This document shows positions 51,956 to 60,303 of a DNA stretch of 64,000 bases, piece after piece. Every line of letters starts with the position of its first letter. Position 1 is the stretch's first letter. The stretch comes from Pilimelia anulata (lineage in GTDB: Bacteria > Actinomycetota > Actinomycetes > Mycobacteriales > Micromonosporaceae), in NCBI RefSeq assembly GCF_014647895.1, contig NZ_BMQB01000003.1, positions 248,001-312,000 on the forward strand, in the 5' to 3' direction. The notes under the pieces are model-generated. The model did no database searches. It was not told the DNA's origin and worked only from the letters and a program-made list of their open reading frames with translations. A program made the translations under genes and the position numbers.

Positions 51956-52900
51956 TTAGGCGCCAGGGAAATTGGATGCCTTGCGGTTTAGAAACAGGTC
52001 GAAATCAGGCTCTTTCATAAGAGCTGCGAGATCAGGTCGTGCGCGGATTCTGTGCCGCATTGCCGCCAATGCACACACCGAGGTTGACCGGGCCGTTTCA
52101 CTGTTGAGTGCTGAGCCAACTACGCCATTTACCACATGGACCAGGTGTTGCTGTTCGATCGGATCGTCGGTTATCGCGGCAATAGCATCTCGAAGTAGGG
52201 TGGTCGTCTCGCGAGGGTCACTGACATCTCGTGGCTTGACGAATTGTTCCAACTTATACCACTGTACAGATTGCCTGCGGAGAATTACATTTCCCTGTTC
52301 GACCGCAATCTTCGAAAGCAGTGGCTTGCCTGCTTCTTCAAATACGGTCGGGCGCGGATACGCTGTGCCGTGCGAGTAGAACGGCTTAGTTTCGTTGAGG
52401 ACCAGCGCAATGCCCGGAGGGACCGATCTTGTGAGTGCGATTAGCCCTGCCGCCGCGGAGACCTCGGCAGTATGAACGGCATCCAAGAGCGCTGGCATAT
52501 CCACGCCGTTGTCGCAGTGGGGCGACAGAAAGCGATCGGGGAGCAAGAGATGTGAAGCAAAGCTGGAAGCCTCTCGCTCACGCAGCCCTCCGATGTAGTC
52601 CGTGGTCTCTTCGTCCGGCGAGTGACATTCAATAAGCTCTGTATGCCATGGGAGCAGGACGTGCCCAAGCTCGTGAGCTGCTGTGAAGCGTTGTCGGAGG
52701 CTGTTGTTGATCGCCTTGAGAAAGACCTTTGGGCGACCGCCAGTTGTGAGTCCAACAGTGAGTCCATCGCACAGGTATGGCCACGAAAGAATCTCAATGT
52801 CGGCGTACTTCTGCAACACTGAGAATATGTCAACTGGTGGCGTCAAGTCGAACTGTTCGACAATTCGGGTTGCTAACCGTTGTTCAGGCGATTGGGTCAC
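51956..52900 (-). CDS. ImmA/IrrE-family metallopeptidase
   Basis: The 314-residue protein has the zinc-protease motif HELGH (FTAAHELGHVLLP, near residue 75) and the third ligand region EREASSFASHLLLP (about 109-122), as in ImmA and IrrE, which cleave repressor-type regulators. The C-terminal half (about 150-314) is long and unassigned. The codons are less GC-rich than those of the chromosomal genes. GTG start lies inside the upstream 114-aa gene (17-base overlap), so the two are translated together. No XRE-HTH target gene lies beside it. Confidence 0.88.
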   Translation of the reverse strand: MTQSPEQRLATRIVEQFDLTPPVDIFSVLQKYADIEILSWPYLCDGLTVGLTTGGRPKVFLKAINNSLRQRFTAAHELGHVLLPWHTELIECHSPDEETTDYIGGLREREASSFASHLLLPDRFLSPHCDNGVDMPALLDAVHTAEVSAAAGLIALTRSVPPGIALVLNETKPFYSHGTAYPRPTVFEEAGKPLLSKIAVEQGNVILRRQSVQWYKLEQFVKPRDVSDPRETTTLLRDAIAAITDDPIEQQHLVHVVNGVVGSALNSETARSTSVCALAAMRHRIRARPDLAALMKEPDFDLFLNRKASNFPGA

Positions 52901-53228
52901 TCAAACGTCCGGTGGACTGAAGCCAGGTCAGTAGCTGGGCTGCCTCGCCGTGTTGCTCGGTACGGGCTGCGGCTGCGAACCGTCGCGGATCCCGAAGCAG
53001 TGTGCCGACTTCGACGCGATCCCTGTGGGCCGCGAGGATAAACCTCAATGATTCTGGACGTTCTACCCAAAGCCGATATTCGGCTGATGTCATCCCAAGG
53101 TGCTGAGCTAGCGTCATTGATGAATGTAGCTCGGCGTTGTCGTGCCATTGATCCACATAGTCATCAATCTCGTCCAGGAAGGCAGCGCCCGCTAGGCACG
53201 AGTCCACGAACGTCTTGGGGCTAGACAT
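52884..53228 (-). CDS. 114-residue acidic protein, candidate antidote of the E3-like nuclease
   Basis: The protein has an acidic N-terminal third (FLDEIDDYVDQWHDNAE) and a helical middle with MTLAQHLGMTSAEYRLWVERPE, which resembles a small regulator or antitoxin fold. No DNA-binding function is certain. ATG at 53228 is preceded by GGAGGAG, and its start lies inside the end of the toxin-like gene (eight-base overlap), an arrangement usual for toxin-antidote pairs. The acid-rich face could cover the basic toxin. Confidence 0.65.
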   Translation of the reverse strand: MSSPKTFVDSCLAGAAFLDEIDDYVDQWHDNAELHSSMTLAQHLGMTSAEYRLWVERPESLRFILAAHRDRVEVGTLLRDPRRFAAAARTEQHGEAAQLLTWLQSTGRLSDPIA

Positions 53229-53451
53229 CGATTCTCCTCCCTGGCACGGCTTCCCCTACCGTAACACCGGTCACCGCGTCAAGCACGCCCATGTGCCGCC
53301 CGCGCCTGTTGTACACCTCAACGTGACCGTGGAGGGCATCCCACTCGTACAGCCGGTCACCCCGTCGATTGCGCCAGCGCCGTCGGCCGTGGGGGGCGCC
53401 GATTGCTTCCTGTGTATCGAGGAAGGACGGCCTGGGTAGTGGAACCGACAC
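53221..53451 (-). CDS. Stand-alone colicin E3-type ribonuclease domain (toxin)
   Basis: The 76-residue protein is, after about 22 N-terminal residues, a colicin E3 cytotoxic domain: RRRWRNRRGDRLYEWDALHGHVEVY then GRHMGVLDAVTG and GRRIDV. Asp38, His41, Glu45 and Arg73 match E3 Asp510, His513, Glu517 and Arg545 with identical spacing (3, 4 and 28). In E3 these residues cut 16S rRNA at the decoding site. It has no secretion or receptor domain, so it is likely an intracellular toxin. GTG at 53451 follows GAAAGG. Confidence 0.82.
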   Translation of the reverse strand: MSVPLPRPSFLDTQEAIGAPHGRRRWRNRRGDRLYEWDALHGHVEVYNRRGRHMGVLDAVTGVTVGEAVPGRRIDV

Positions 53452-53486
53452 TCCGAGCCTTTCGCGAGGTTACAGCGTCGCCATCC

Positions 53487-53516
53487 ATTTAGCCCGACTG
53501 GCGTGTGCGCAGTCAA
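53487..53516 (-). promoter_or_regulatory. Candidate promoter of the toxin operon
   Basis: On the minus strand, TTGACT (53511-53516) and CTAAAT (53487-53492) are separated by 18 bp, 36 bp before the GTG of the toxin-like gene. The operon therefore appears to have its own promoter. Confidence 0.55.
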
Positions 53517-53608
53517 CCCGGAGGGTGACCCGCTGGTGTACGTCTGGTGAGAGCCGTCGCTCGTCGCCCAAGGGCCGCCTTCGCCGCCGGGTGGAGGATC
53601 ATGACCGG

Positions 53609-54139
53609 ATGGTGGATGTAGCTCTCTGGGTACCTCTCGCCTCCGGTGTTCTAGGCATCATGGGCGCCCTGGCTGGCACCGCACTTGCTCAGCGCTCTGC
53701 AAGGCACCGTGAGGATCGTCGGTGGGCGCGGGAGCGGGAGCTGGACGGGGTCCGCTACGAACGCGAACGCCTTGAACGGCGGCGCGAACGTCGAACCGAT
53801 CTCTACGTCGACTTGGCCGAGTTTGCGCAGACCGAGCAGTCCCGGCTCACGGCCGCAACTGATGAGTACAGCAGCCGCCATGTTGGGCCCCCCGAGCTTC
53901 AACATCCGGACCGACTGGCAGCGCGTGTGAAGCTGTACGCCGCCCCTCAGGTGCACGAGCGCTGGACTGCGCTGGTCCGGGCCATGGACCGCGTCCGCTG
54001 GGCATGGCGGGAAGGGGACCTCCAACACAGCGAACACGCGGCGTGGCTCGATCACGACAACCCTGCCGTCGTTGAGCTGGACAGGGCCATCGACGAGATG
54101 CATTCGGCGCTCAAGGCGGCTATCGACGAAGAGGCTTAG
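53609..54139 (+). CDS. Single-pass membrane protein with coiled coil, unknown function
   Basis: The 176-residue protein starts with a membrane helix (WVPLASGVLGIMGALAGTAL, about residues 7-26) and continues with a strongly charged coiled coil (RHREDRRWARERELDGVRYERERLERRRERR) and an ordered C-terminal part (LAARVKLYAAPQVHERWTAL, ELDRAIDEMHSALKAAI). ATG at 53609 is preceded by GGAGG; a GTG 18 bases upstream is possible. It is divergent from the toxin operon and may be unrelated cargo. Similar proteins are common in actinomycetes. Confidence 0.7.
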   Translation: MVDVALWVPLASGVLGIMGALAGTALAQRSARHREDRRWARERELDGVRYERERLERRRERRTDLYVDLAEFAQTEQSRLTAATDEYSSRHVGPPELQHPDRLAARVKLYAAPQVHERWTALVRAMDRVRWAWREGDLQHSEHAAWLDHDNPAVVELDRAIDEMHSALKAAIDEEA

Positions 54140-54488
54140 AAAAATCGATCGCCGCCTGCATGACCGCATTGCTTTCTCGCCGATCGCGAACAGTTGGTCT
54201 GACGCATGCCGCAGATCATGTGGATAGGCGCCACGAGCGCCTTCCAGGCCGTCGCCAGGCCGTCGAACGTCGAACCTCGCTGACCGACGATGACCAGCGA
54301 CGCCAAGATATCGGCAGGTCAGCGCTGGTCTGGCGATGGCTGACCAGGACGGCGCTTGGCCCGCTAGCGGTAGTTGGTGAACCGCTGCCACGAACCGGCC
54401 GCGTTGCCTGTCCACGGTTCAGCGCGGGATGACCGCTGGGTCGAGCCCAAGGTAGTCTCGCCGTGTCACCGACCAACTTGGAGGATCC
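54140..54488. other. Gene-free interval near the right end of element 1
   Basis: No coding sequence, RNA or long repeat is convincing. Open frames on both strands lack ribosome sites and recognisable content. Confidence 0.45.
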
Positions 54489-54743
54489 ATGGCTTCGGTC
54501 GAGCCGCTGCCTGCTGGTGATGTGGTACCCGACGAGGGTTACTACGTGATCTTTGAGTTCGATCCTGGCACTGCCGAGATGCGCAAGGTTGGCGACACCT
54601 ACGCGACGTCAGCGTTCAGCCGACGCGAGGCCTTGGAGCACGCCGAGGCAGCGGCGCTGCAACAGGCCAGCCGAGGGGGCGGGCTTCAGTATCTCGTCGC
54701 CCGAGTCACCCCGGAGGGCGGGTTCCGGCCAGCGAGGGGGTAG
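54489..54743 (+). CDS. Small hypothetical protein
   Basis: The 84-residue protein is clean and ordered (EGYYVIFEFDPGTAEMRKVGDTYATSAFSRREALEHAEAAALQQA, then LQYLVARVTPEGGF). No family is recognised. TTGGAGG precedes the ATG. It is the last gene before the right att site of element 1. Confidence 0.65.
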   Translation: MASVEPLPAGDVVPDEGYYVIFEFDPGTAEMRKVGDTYATSAFSRREALEHAEAAALQQASRGGGLQYLVARVTPEGGFRPARG

Positions 54744-54873
54744 CTGCATGCCCGTAACGTGCCCGATCCAGGGGTTCTTAGGGGGCAACGACGGTCGGTC
54801 TGGGCCATGTCGGACGACCCGTTAAGGCAGGTTGGCTAGGTCACGCCACCCGATGCAAGCCGGTTCGCTCCTA

Positions 54874-54920
54874 TTCCCAAGCTGACAGCGCGGGTTCGAT
54901 TCCCGTCACCCGCTCCACGA
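54874..54920. repeat. Attachment site, right copy of the 47-bp repeat
   Basis: This is identical to 42370-42416. Only the tRNA 3' part from the anticodon loop to CCACGA is present; the bases before it (CTA) are unrelated to tRNA-Gly. It ends element 1 and also serves as the left end of element 2. Confidence 0.92.
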
Positions 54921-54921
54921 C

Positions 54922-54961
54922 GAAGGCCCTGGTCAGAAGCGGTTTCTGACTCAGGGCCTTC
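54922..54961. terminator. Hairpin after the second att site
   Basis: GAAGGCCCTG and the following TCAGAA (54922-54938) pair with TTCTGA and CAGGGCCTTC (54944-54961) with one bulge. It lies between att and the end of int2 and may terminate leftward int transcription or read-through from the left. Confidence 0.7.
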
Positions 54962-55006
54962 GATCTTTCAACTACTCGGAACGGCTGGCGGGCCATCCAC
55001 GGGCCA

Positions 55007-56227
55007 TTAGCGTTTCCGGGCCACGGCGCCGGCCATCCCGTCGTCGCCGTCGTCCTTCTTCTTGCGCGTCTTCGTGGTCTTCTTCGGTGCGACCTCGCCG
55101 CTCTCCTTCTTGGCCTTCCGGCGGTCGGCCTTGACCGCCTTGTCGACGGCCGCCGCAATGGCCAGGTCCGCCTCGGACGTCGCGTGCTGGTAGATCATGG
55201 CCGCCTGGGCGGAGTCGTGACCCATGCGCGCCATCAGTTCCTTGGTGCTCGCGCCCGCGCGGGAGGCGAACGTGTTCCCGGTGTGCCGCAGGTCGTGAAA
55301 GTGCAGACCGGGAACCCCGAGCCGCGTCACGGTGGGCATCCAGGCGACCAGCTTGTTGAAGTTGCCGCGCCAGATCGGCCGCCCGCTCTCGTTGGTGAAG
55401 ACCAGGGCATCGTCCTGCTCGTCGACGAAGCTCGAGAAGTGATCACGCAACGCGGGCAACACCGACGGTGGTAACGCGACGTTGCGCGTGCCCGCACGGG
55501 ACTTCGGTGAACTGAGCACCAGGCCGACACCACGGATCTCGGTGTACTGCTGGCGGATGCGGATCACGCCGGTGTCGGCGTCGATGTCCTGTCGTTGCAG
55601 CGCCGACACCTCACCCCAGCGCAGGCAGCCGAACGCGCTCACCAGGATGATCGCCCGGTACCGGGCGGGGACGGCGTCGGCCAGGGCGAAGACCTGGCGG
55701 AACGTCAGCACCGGCCGCTCGGACGACTTCTCCTGATCGGCGCCCGGGATGCGGCATGGATTGCGGCGGAGCAACTCGTCCTCGTTGACGGCCGTCATAA
55801 GCACCGCGCGAAGCAGGCGGTACGCCTTGGCCGTCTGGTTCTCCGAGACTCCTTTGCCGAGCAGATCCGCGCGCCACTGGCGAATCAGCGGCGTGTCCAG
55901 CCTGCCCAGCTCCACCCCGCCGAGTTGCGCCTCGATGTACTTGCCGAACAGCCAGCGGTAGAGCGCCACGGTGCGTGGGCGAAGCTTCGGCCGTTGGGTG
56001 ATCCACCGCTCGGTGTACTCGCCAACCGTGATCTTCACGCGCTCCGGGTCGACCCACTCCCCGCGCATCATCTGCGACTCGATCACGGTGAGGAATCGCT
56101 CCGCCTCGCTCTTGCGCGCGAACGTCATCGGCGCCGGGCGGAGTTGACCGTCCGGGCCGGGGTAACGCACCTGGTACCGGCCGGAGTCCCGCTTGCGGAT
56201 GCTGCCGAAGCGCCGTCGCCCTGCCAT
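55007..56227 (-). CDS. int: Tyrosine integrase of element 2
   Basis: The 406-residue recombinase has Arg203 (GCLRWGEV), Lys242 (SPKSRAG), His311/Arg314 (FHDLRHTG), His337 (GHDS) and Tyr346 (MIYQHA), so it is complete. It has the same N-terminal pattern (RRRFGSIRKRDSGRYQVRYPGP) and many shared blocks (AKAYRLLRAVL, RRNPCRIPGA) with the integrase of element 1, in line with use of the same att site, but it has its own Lys-rich tail (KKTTKTRKKKDD). The ATG at 56227 overlaps the xis stop by one base (TGATG). Confidence 0.95.
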   Translation of the reverse strand: MAGRRRFGSIRKRDSGRYQVRYPGPDGQLRPAPMTFARKSEAERFLTVIESQMMRGEWVDPERVKITVGEYTERWITQRPKLRPRTVALYRWLFGKYIEAQLGGVELGRLDTPLIRQWRADLLGKGVSENQTAKAYRLLRAVLMTAVNEDELLRRNPCRIPGADQEKSSERPVLTFRQVFALADAVPARYRAIILVSAFGCLRWGEVSALQRQDIDADTGVIRIRQQYTEIRGVGLVLSSPKSRAGTRNVALPPSVLPALRDHFSSFVDEQDDALVFTNESGRPIWRGNFNKLVAWMPTVTRLGVPGLHFHDLRHTGNTFASRAGASTKELMARMGHDSAQAAMIYQHATSEADLAIAAAVDKAVKADRRKAKKESGEVAPKKTTKTRKKKDDGDDGMAGAVARKR

Positions 56228-56442
56228 CACGCCACCGCCCGCAGGTTGCGCCACACCTGAGCCGACGTCAACGGCTCGACCCGGCCCTCATCGAAGTGCG
56301 CTGTCAGGTCGGATGCCTTGATCCGTACCGATCGGCCGACCTTGTGGAACGGGATGCGCCGCTCGGCCACCAGTCGCCGTACGTAGCGGGGACTCATCTT
56401 GATCCGCATCGCGGCTTCCGGGATCGTCAGCACCTCTTCCAT
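56227..56442 (-). CDS. xis: Excisionase (MerR-like HTH) of element 2
   Basis: The 71-residue protein has LTIPEAAMRIKMSPRYVRRLVAERRIPFHKVGRSVRIKASDL, an excisionase-type HTH. It starts one base after the rep stop. Its C-terminus (VEPLTSAQVWRNLRAVA) differs from that of element 1. Confidence 0.9.
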   Translation of the reverse strand: MEEVLTIPEAAMRIKMSPRYVRRLVAERRIPFHKVGRSVRIKASDLTAHFDEGRVEPLTSAQVWRNLRAVA

Positions 56443-56443
56443 G

Positions 56444-58177
56444 TCAGTCCTCCCCTTGCTGTGGTGCGTGCTGTTCGTCGGTTGCCGAGAGCGGAGGCTG
56501 GCCCCGCGCGGCGCGCTCCTTCGCGGCCAGCAGCTCCGAGCGCCAGCGCGAACGCTCCGAGATGGACCGCAGGAGGCGGTGCGCCAGCGGCGGCACGTCC
56601 GGGTCGTCGGGCCGGGCCAGCTCCCAGACGTACTGGGTCTTCTCCCCGCTGGCGTTGCCGTCGTCGGCGTCGGTCAGCTCCTCGGTGACCCCGAGCAGTT
56701 TGCGGACCCAGACCCGCGCGTCGACCTTGTGGTCAGCCAGGGTCTTGCCGGACCACTCGCGCGAGATGAGGACGCGCCGGCCGCCGATGCCGAGGGTGGC
56801 CCGCTGGTGGACCTTGCCCCGACACCATCCCGGCTTGAGCTTGTCGTGGGCGTTCTTCGGCTGGACGCCGTAGAGCAGCCAGTTGGCGCACCGCTCCGAG
56901 CACAGCGTGACCTGGAGCTGGCGCCACAACCGGTCGAGGTGCGTCCGCTGCCGCTCGGTCTGCGCTTCGTGGCAGTCGGCGACCTGCTTGGTGATGTACT
57001 TCGTGACGTACCGGATGGTCCGCGCGGCGTCCTCGGTGCCCGGCATGACCCCGCGGGCGTCGACCTGGGTGCCGAACTTCACGACGTGGACCGGTTCGGC
57101 GTCCTCGTCGGCGTCGACCAGATCCAGGGCCTCATCCCAGGTACGCAGCGGTACGCCACTCTCCGGGTCGCACCACGCCTCGGCCTCGTCGTTCCAGACC
57201 GGCGCCCGATCGGCGGTGTAGAGCTGCACGTCCACCGACGGCCACCACACCTGGTGGTACGTGGCCGCCGCGACCTGGCGCAGGATCTCGCGCGGGATGG
57301 TGCCCCGGATGGCGAAGTGCGCGTGCGGGGCGAGACGCCGCTGTGGCTCGACGCAGCCCGCGTACTGGACGTTCCAGCCCGCGCAGCGGCGCAGGTTCTG
57401 CCAGAACCGGTCCAGCAGCCGCGGGAAGTGCACGGCGTCCCAGGCAGCCCGCCGGTAGTCGTAGGTCGTCGGACTGACCGGCGTGCCGTCGGTGCGGACG
57501 CGGCCGTACGAGTCGAGTGTGAGCGTCAGCCACATCGACGGCCGGTGCTCGGTGCCGTCCGGCGCGGTGTAGACCTTGCCGACCGTGCGCGGCTCGACCT
57601 TGCGCCGAGGGAGATCCGGCGAGCCCTGCCGCCGCCGGGTGGAGCGGACGCGCCGCTTCCCGGTGACCTCGCCCTGGTCCTCGTCGTCGGACTGGTGTGG
57701 CGGGGCGACCCGACCGCGCAGGCCCTCGGCGAGGATGGCCGCTTCCACCTCGCGGATGGCGTCCTCGAGGTCGCGCACCTGGTCCCACTCGCTGGCACGC
57801 GCGGCCTGGTCGCGCTCGAACTCGAAGTGTCCTCTCATGATGATCAGCGCCTTCTGTTCCTCGGTGGCCGGGTCGGGGCCGGGGTCGGGTTCGTCGGTGC
57901 GGTGCCAGCCCTCGCGGATCTGCGCCTGCCGGAGACGCCGGTTCCGTTTCGCGCACGGCGGGCACTTGTCCTCGCGGGTCGCCCCGCACGGAAGGTCGAT
58001 GACGCGGGTCACGCCGTCGCTGAGATCCGTGCGGCGCATCGACAGCGGCCGGATGCAGACGCCGTAGTCCTTGCAGATGTCGGTCAGGATGTCGACGGAC
58101 CGGGGTAGCGCCATCCGGGCGGCGCGCGAGCCGGGCCGGGGCGCCTCGGTCGGGGCATCGATCGTGGGTGCGGTCAT
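56444..58177 (-). CDS. Replication initiator (HUH) of element 2
   Basis: The 577-residue protein is a rolling-circle initiator with LPCGATREDKCPPC (zinc-type), LTLTLDSYG (motif I, residues about 217-225), His285-Ala-His287 (LAPHAHFAIRG) and the Tyr region RYVTKYITKQ. The 110-180 region carries an acidic, highly charged insertion. Overall it is quite different from the Rep of element 1, although the gene position and HUH plus KY.TK motifs agree. ATG at 58177 follows GGAGGTGAG. Confidence 0.88.
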   Translation of the reverse strand: MTAPTIDAPTEAPRPGSRAARMALPRSVDILTDICKDYGVCIRPLSMRRTDLSDGVTRVIDLPCGATREDKCPPCAKRNRRLRQAQIREGWHRTDEPDPGPDPATEEQKALIIMRGHFEFERDQAARASEWDQVRDLEDAIREVEAAILAEGLRGRVAPPHQSDDEDQGEVTGKRRVRSTRRRQGSPDLPRRKVEPRTVGKVYTAPDGTEHRPSMWLTLTLDSYGRVRTDGTPVSPTTYDYRRAAWDAVHFPRLLDRFWQNLRRCAGWNVQYAGCVEPQRRLAPHAHFAIRGTIPREILRQVAAATYHQVWWPSVDVQLYTADRAPVWNDEAEAWCDPESGVPLRTWDEALDLVDADEDAEPVHVVKFGTQVDARGVMPGTEDAARTIRYVTKYITKQVADCHEAQTERQRTHLDRLWRQLQVTLCSERCANWLLYGVQPKNAHDKLKPGWCRGKVHQRATLGIGGRRVLISREWSGKTLADHKVDARVWVRKLLGVTEELTDADDGNASGEKTQYVWELARPDDPDVPPLAHRLLRSISERSRWRSELLAAKERAARGQPPLSATDEQHAPQQGED

Positions 58178-58182
58178 CGTGC

Positions 58183-58433
58183 TCACCTCCCGGTCGGCCG
58201 GATGTTTGCGCGGACGTGGGCGGGTGGTTCGCCGAGGCTCGAGACCGCCTCGGTCAGGCAGCGCCACAGCGTCCACGCCTCGTCCGGGTCGAGGTGCATC
58301 CGGCGCCCACGGCGAGGTAGAGCTGACCCGTGGCCTCCTCGATCGAGACCGAACAGGCGGTCGACGGCTGCGCCGTGGTGGCTGGCGTGCGAAGGCGGTA
58401 GAAGCGACGGCGTCGAGTGGTCACCGTGATCAC
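58183..58433 (-). pseudogene. Frameshifted small gene between tra and rep of element 2
   Basis: A GTG at 58433 overlaps the FtsK stop by four bases and opens a 59-residue frame ending at 58254 that reads sensibly to IEEATGQLYLAVG. From there the next frame reads RRMHLDPDEAWTLWRCLTEAV and ends at 58183. The two pieces together look like one protein of about 80 residues, so there may be a frameshift near 58305. Alternatives are two genuine overlapping small genes or programmed frameshifting. Confidence 0.5.
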
Positions 58434-60034
58434 TGCTCCTCCCCGGTCGGCCTGTGCAGCGCGGCCAGCAGCGCCCGGGGCAGGAGCGGGCCGCGGTTCC
58501 CGTTGCCGTTGGACTGGGCGGGTACGACATCGGCGAGTGGCCCGGTCGGTGCGGGTGCGGCGTAGGCGCGGGCCATGCGCCGGATCTCTTCGTCGTCCAG
58601 GTACGGGAAGCGGACGCGCACCGGGTCGGCGCTGCCGTCGGGCAGGACGTAGGCGACGCCCTTTGCGTTCTCCGGTAGCCGGTCGGCCAGTGCTCCCCGG
58701 TCGCGCATGTCGTCGCCGAGGACCATGTCGACGTGCGACGCGGCCGTAACGCCGAGCAGGATGCGGGACAGGAACAGGTCGCGTAGGTCGAGGTTCTCCT
58801 TGCGCGGGTCCTGTAGCGCGCCGACGACGACGATGCCGACCCCAGCACCCTGGGAGAGCAGCAGCCCGAGCAGCGCCTCGATTCGCTTGCGCAGGTCGGG
58901 GTCGGGGCAGTACCGGGTCAGGGTCGCCAGCTCATCGATGACCAGCACGTACAGCGGTTCGACCAGACTCGCGGTGTGGACGCGAGCCGCGTCGAAATAC
59001 CGCGCCTGCCGGTCGCGGAGGATGGTCACGGCTTCCTCGAGCAGCTCCGCGATGTGGTTGTACGACTTGTAGGCGAACTGGTGGAACATCGACCGGCCCA
59101 TGGCCAGCTCCATGCCGCCCTTCGGATCAATCACCAGCAGGCGGACGAGGCCAACTTTGACAGCCGGTGCGAGGGAGGCGATCAGAGACCAGATGACGCC
59201 GGACTTGCCCCGCCGCGACGCACCGGCGATGAGAAGGTGCGTGGCGAGCAGCCGCAGCCGGTACGTCTCGCCGAGGAACGAACGCGCGATGGGCAGCGCG
59301 CCCAGGTCGACGGCGTCGGCGGTGGGAAAGGGCCGGACGACCTCGGTGAGGCAGTCTCGGCGGACGATGACGATGTGCACCTCGGTCGGCCGGTCGGCCC
59401 ACCGCCACGAGTCGACCCGCCGCCACATCCACGCGAGCCGGCCGGTCCGGGTCGGGCGGGTGTCCGGGCGCTGTTCGAAGACCTGAGCTGACCGTGCGCC
59501 GAACGAGTACGCCAGGTCCAGCGCCCGCTTGCGGTAGTGCTCCGGGTTCTGGCCGAGGAGCAGCCGGACCACAAGCCGGTCCGTGGCCGGGGTGCAGACC
59601 ACCCGACGCAGCCGCGGGACGACAGTGGTGTGGTCGAGCTTCTTGTCGAGCCCGCACATGCGCATCGCGTTCGACCAACTCCGCTGGTACACCCAGCGAT
59701 GCCGCCACTGCCCCAGCAGCGGATAGAAGGCGAGACGTTCGCAGGACGACGGGTGCAGGCGCCACCACACGCCGCCGCCGACGGACAGACCGATGATCGT
59801 GAAGCCGATGCTGTAGGCCAGGGTCTGCCAGTCGTAGGTGATCCACGTCCACGCGGCGGCACCGAGCAGTGTGGAGGCGAGCGGGTGACGGATCGCCCAC
59901 ACCGTCAGCCACCACAGGCCCCGCAGGAGCAGCCCGAGGGCGACCACCCAGCGCGGGATCTCGATGAGCGGCTTGCGCCGGATGACCAGCTGGTCCGGGC
60001 GCCCGGCGATCTGGATGCGCTGCGCAGCGTTCAT
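58430..60034 (-). CDS. FtsK/TraB-like transfer protein of element 2
   Basis: The 534-residue protein has N-terminal membrane helices (residues about 28-90: WVVALGLLLRGLWWLTVWAI, IGFTIIGLSVGGGVW), a linker domain to about residue 250, Walker A GASRRGKS (271-278), Walker B VLVIDELA (Asp367-Glu368) and a C-terminal FPYLDDEEIRRMA segment. It is a one-piece version of the two-gene arrangement in element 1. It would pump double-stranded DNA at mating. ATG overlaps the upstream gene's stop by four bases. Confidence 0.92.
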   Translation of the reverse strand: MNAAQRIQIAGRPDQLVIRRKPLIEIPRWVVALGLLLRGLWWLTVWAIRHPLASTLLGAAAWTWITYDWQTLAYSIGFTIIGLSVGGGVWWRLHPSSCERLAFYPLLGQWRHRWVYQRSWSNAMRMCGLDKKLDHTTVVPRLRRVVCTPATDRLVVRLLLGQNPEHYRKRALDLAYSFGARSAQVFEQRPDTRPTRTGRLAWMWRRVDSWRWADRPTEVHIVIVRRDCLTEVVRPFPTADAVDLGALPIARSFLGETYRLRLLATHLLIAGASRRGKSGVIWSLIASLAPAVKVGLVRLLVIDPKGGMELAMGRSMFHQFAYKSYNHIAELLEEAVTILRDRQARYFDAARVHTASLVEPLYVLVIDELATLTRYCPDPDLRKRIEALLGLLLSQGAGVGIVVVGALQDPRKENLDLRDLFLSRILLGVTAASHVDMVLGDDMRDRGALADRLPENAKGVAYVLPDGSADPVRVRFPYLDDEEIRRMARAYAAPAPTGPLADVVPAQSNGNGNRGPLLPRALLAALHRPTGEEQ

Positions 60035-60213
60035 CGCGCACCACCGGAGCCGACTCGGACGAACCGACCTCGGCTGTCGCGTACGGGCGGGAACGGGATC
60101 GCAAGCTGGTCTTCACACAGCGCGCAGATCTCGGTCGGGTCGCCCGGGGCGGTAGGGGTGAACAGCCCGCGGCACTGCGGGCACCTTGACTTGCGCACGG
60201 TGGAACGAGGCAT
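60031..60213 (-). CDS. Small zinc-ribbon-like AICE protein
   Basis: The 60-residue protein starts MPRSTVRKSRCPQC and has two CxxC pairs (CPQC, CALC), so it is likely a zinc ribbon that binds nucleic acid or protein. It overlaps the tra gene start by four bases. AAAGGG is about 13 bases upstream of the ATG. Confidence 0.75.
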   Translation of the reverse strand: MPRSTVRKSRCPQCRGLFTPTAPGDPTEICALCEDQLAIPFPPVRDSRGRFVRVGSGGAR

Positions 60214-60303
60214 GATGAGTAAGCCCTTTCCGGCTGAGAGGTCGAGGGGTGTGGGGCGGTCCGGCTTCCTACGGCTCTGAGGACCGCCCCGCAATGACTT
60301 CGG

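Noticed and set aside
51331..52020. Long open frames on both strands after the glycosyltransferase gene (229 and 144 codons)
   Set aside because: High GC keeps frames open; the translations are low-complexity and Arg/Pro-rich, with no ribosome site or recognisable fold, and the frames compete across a hairpin-rich zone.
54190..54330. Minus-strand HDLRH-like string suggesting a recombinase remnant
   Set aside because: The five residues match the integrase box but flanking residues do not fit the family, there is no ribosome site, and the same frame is a shadow of the rightward membrane protein gene.
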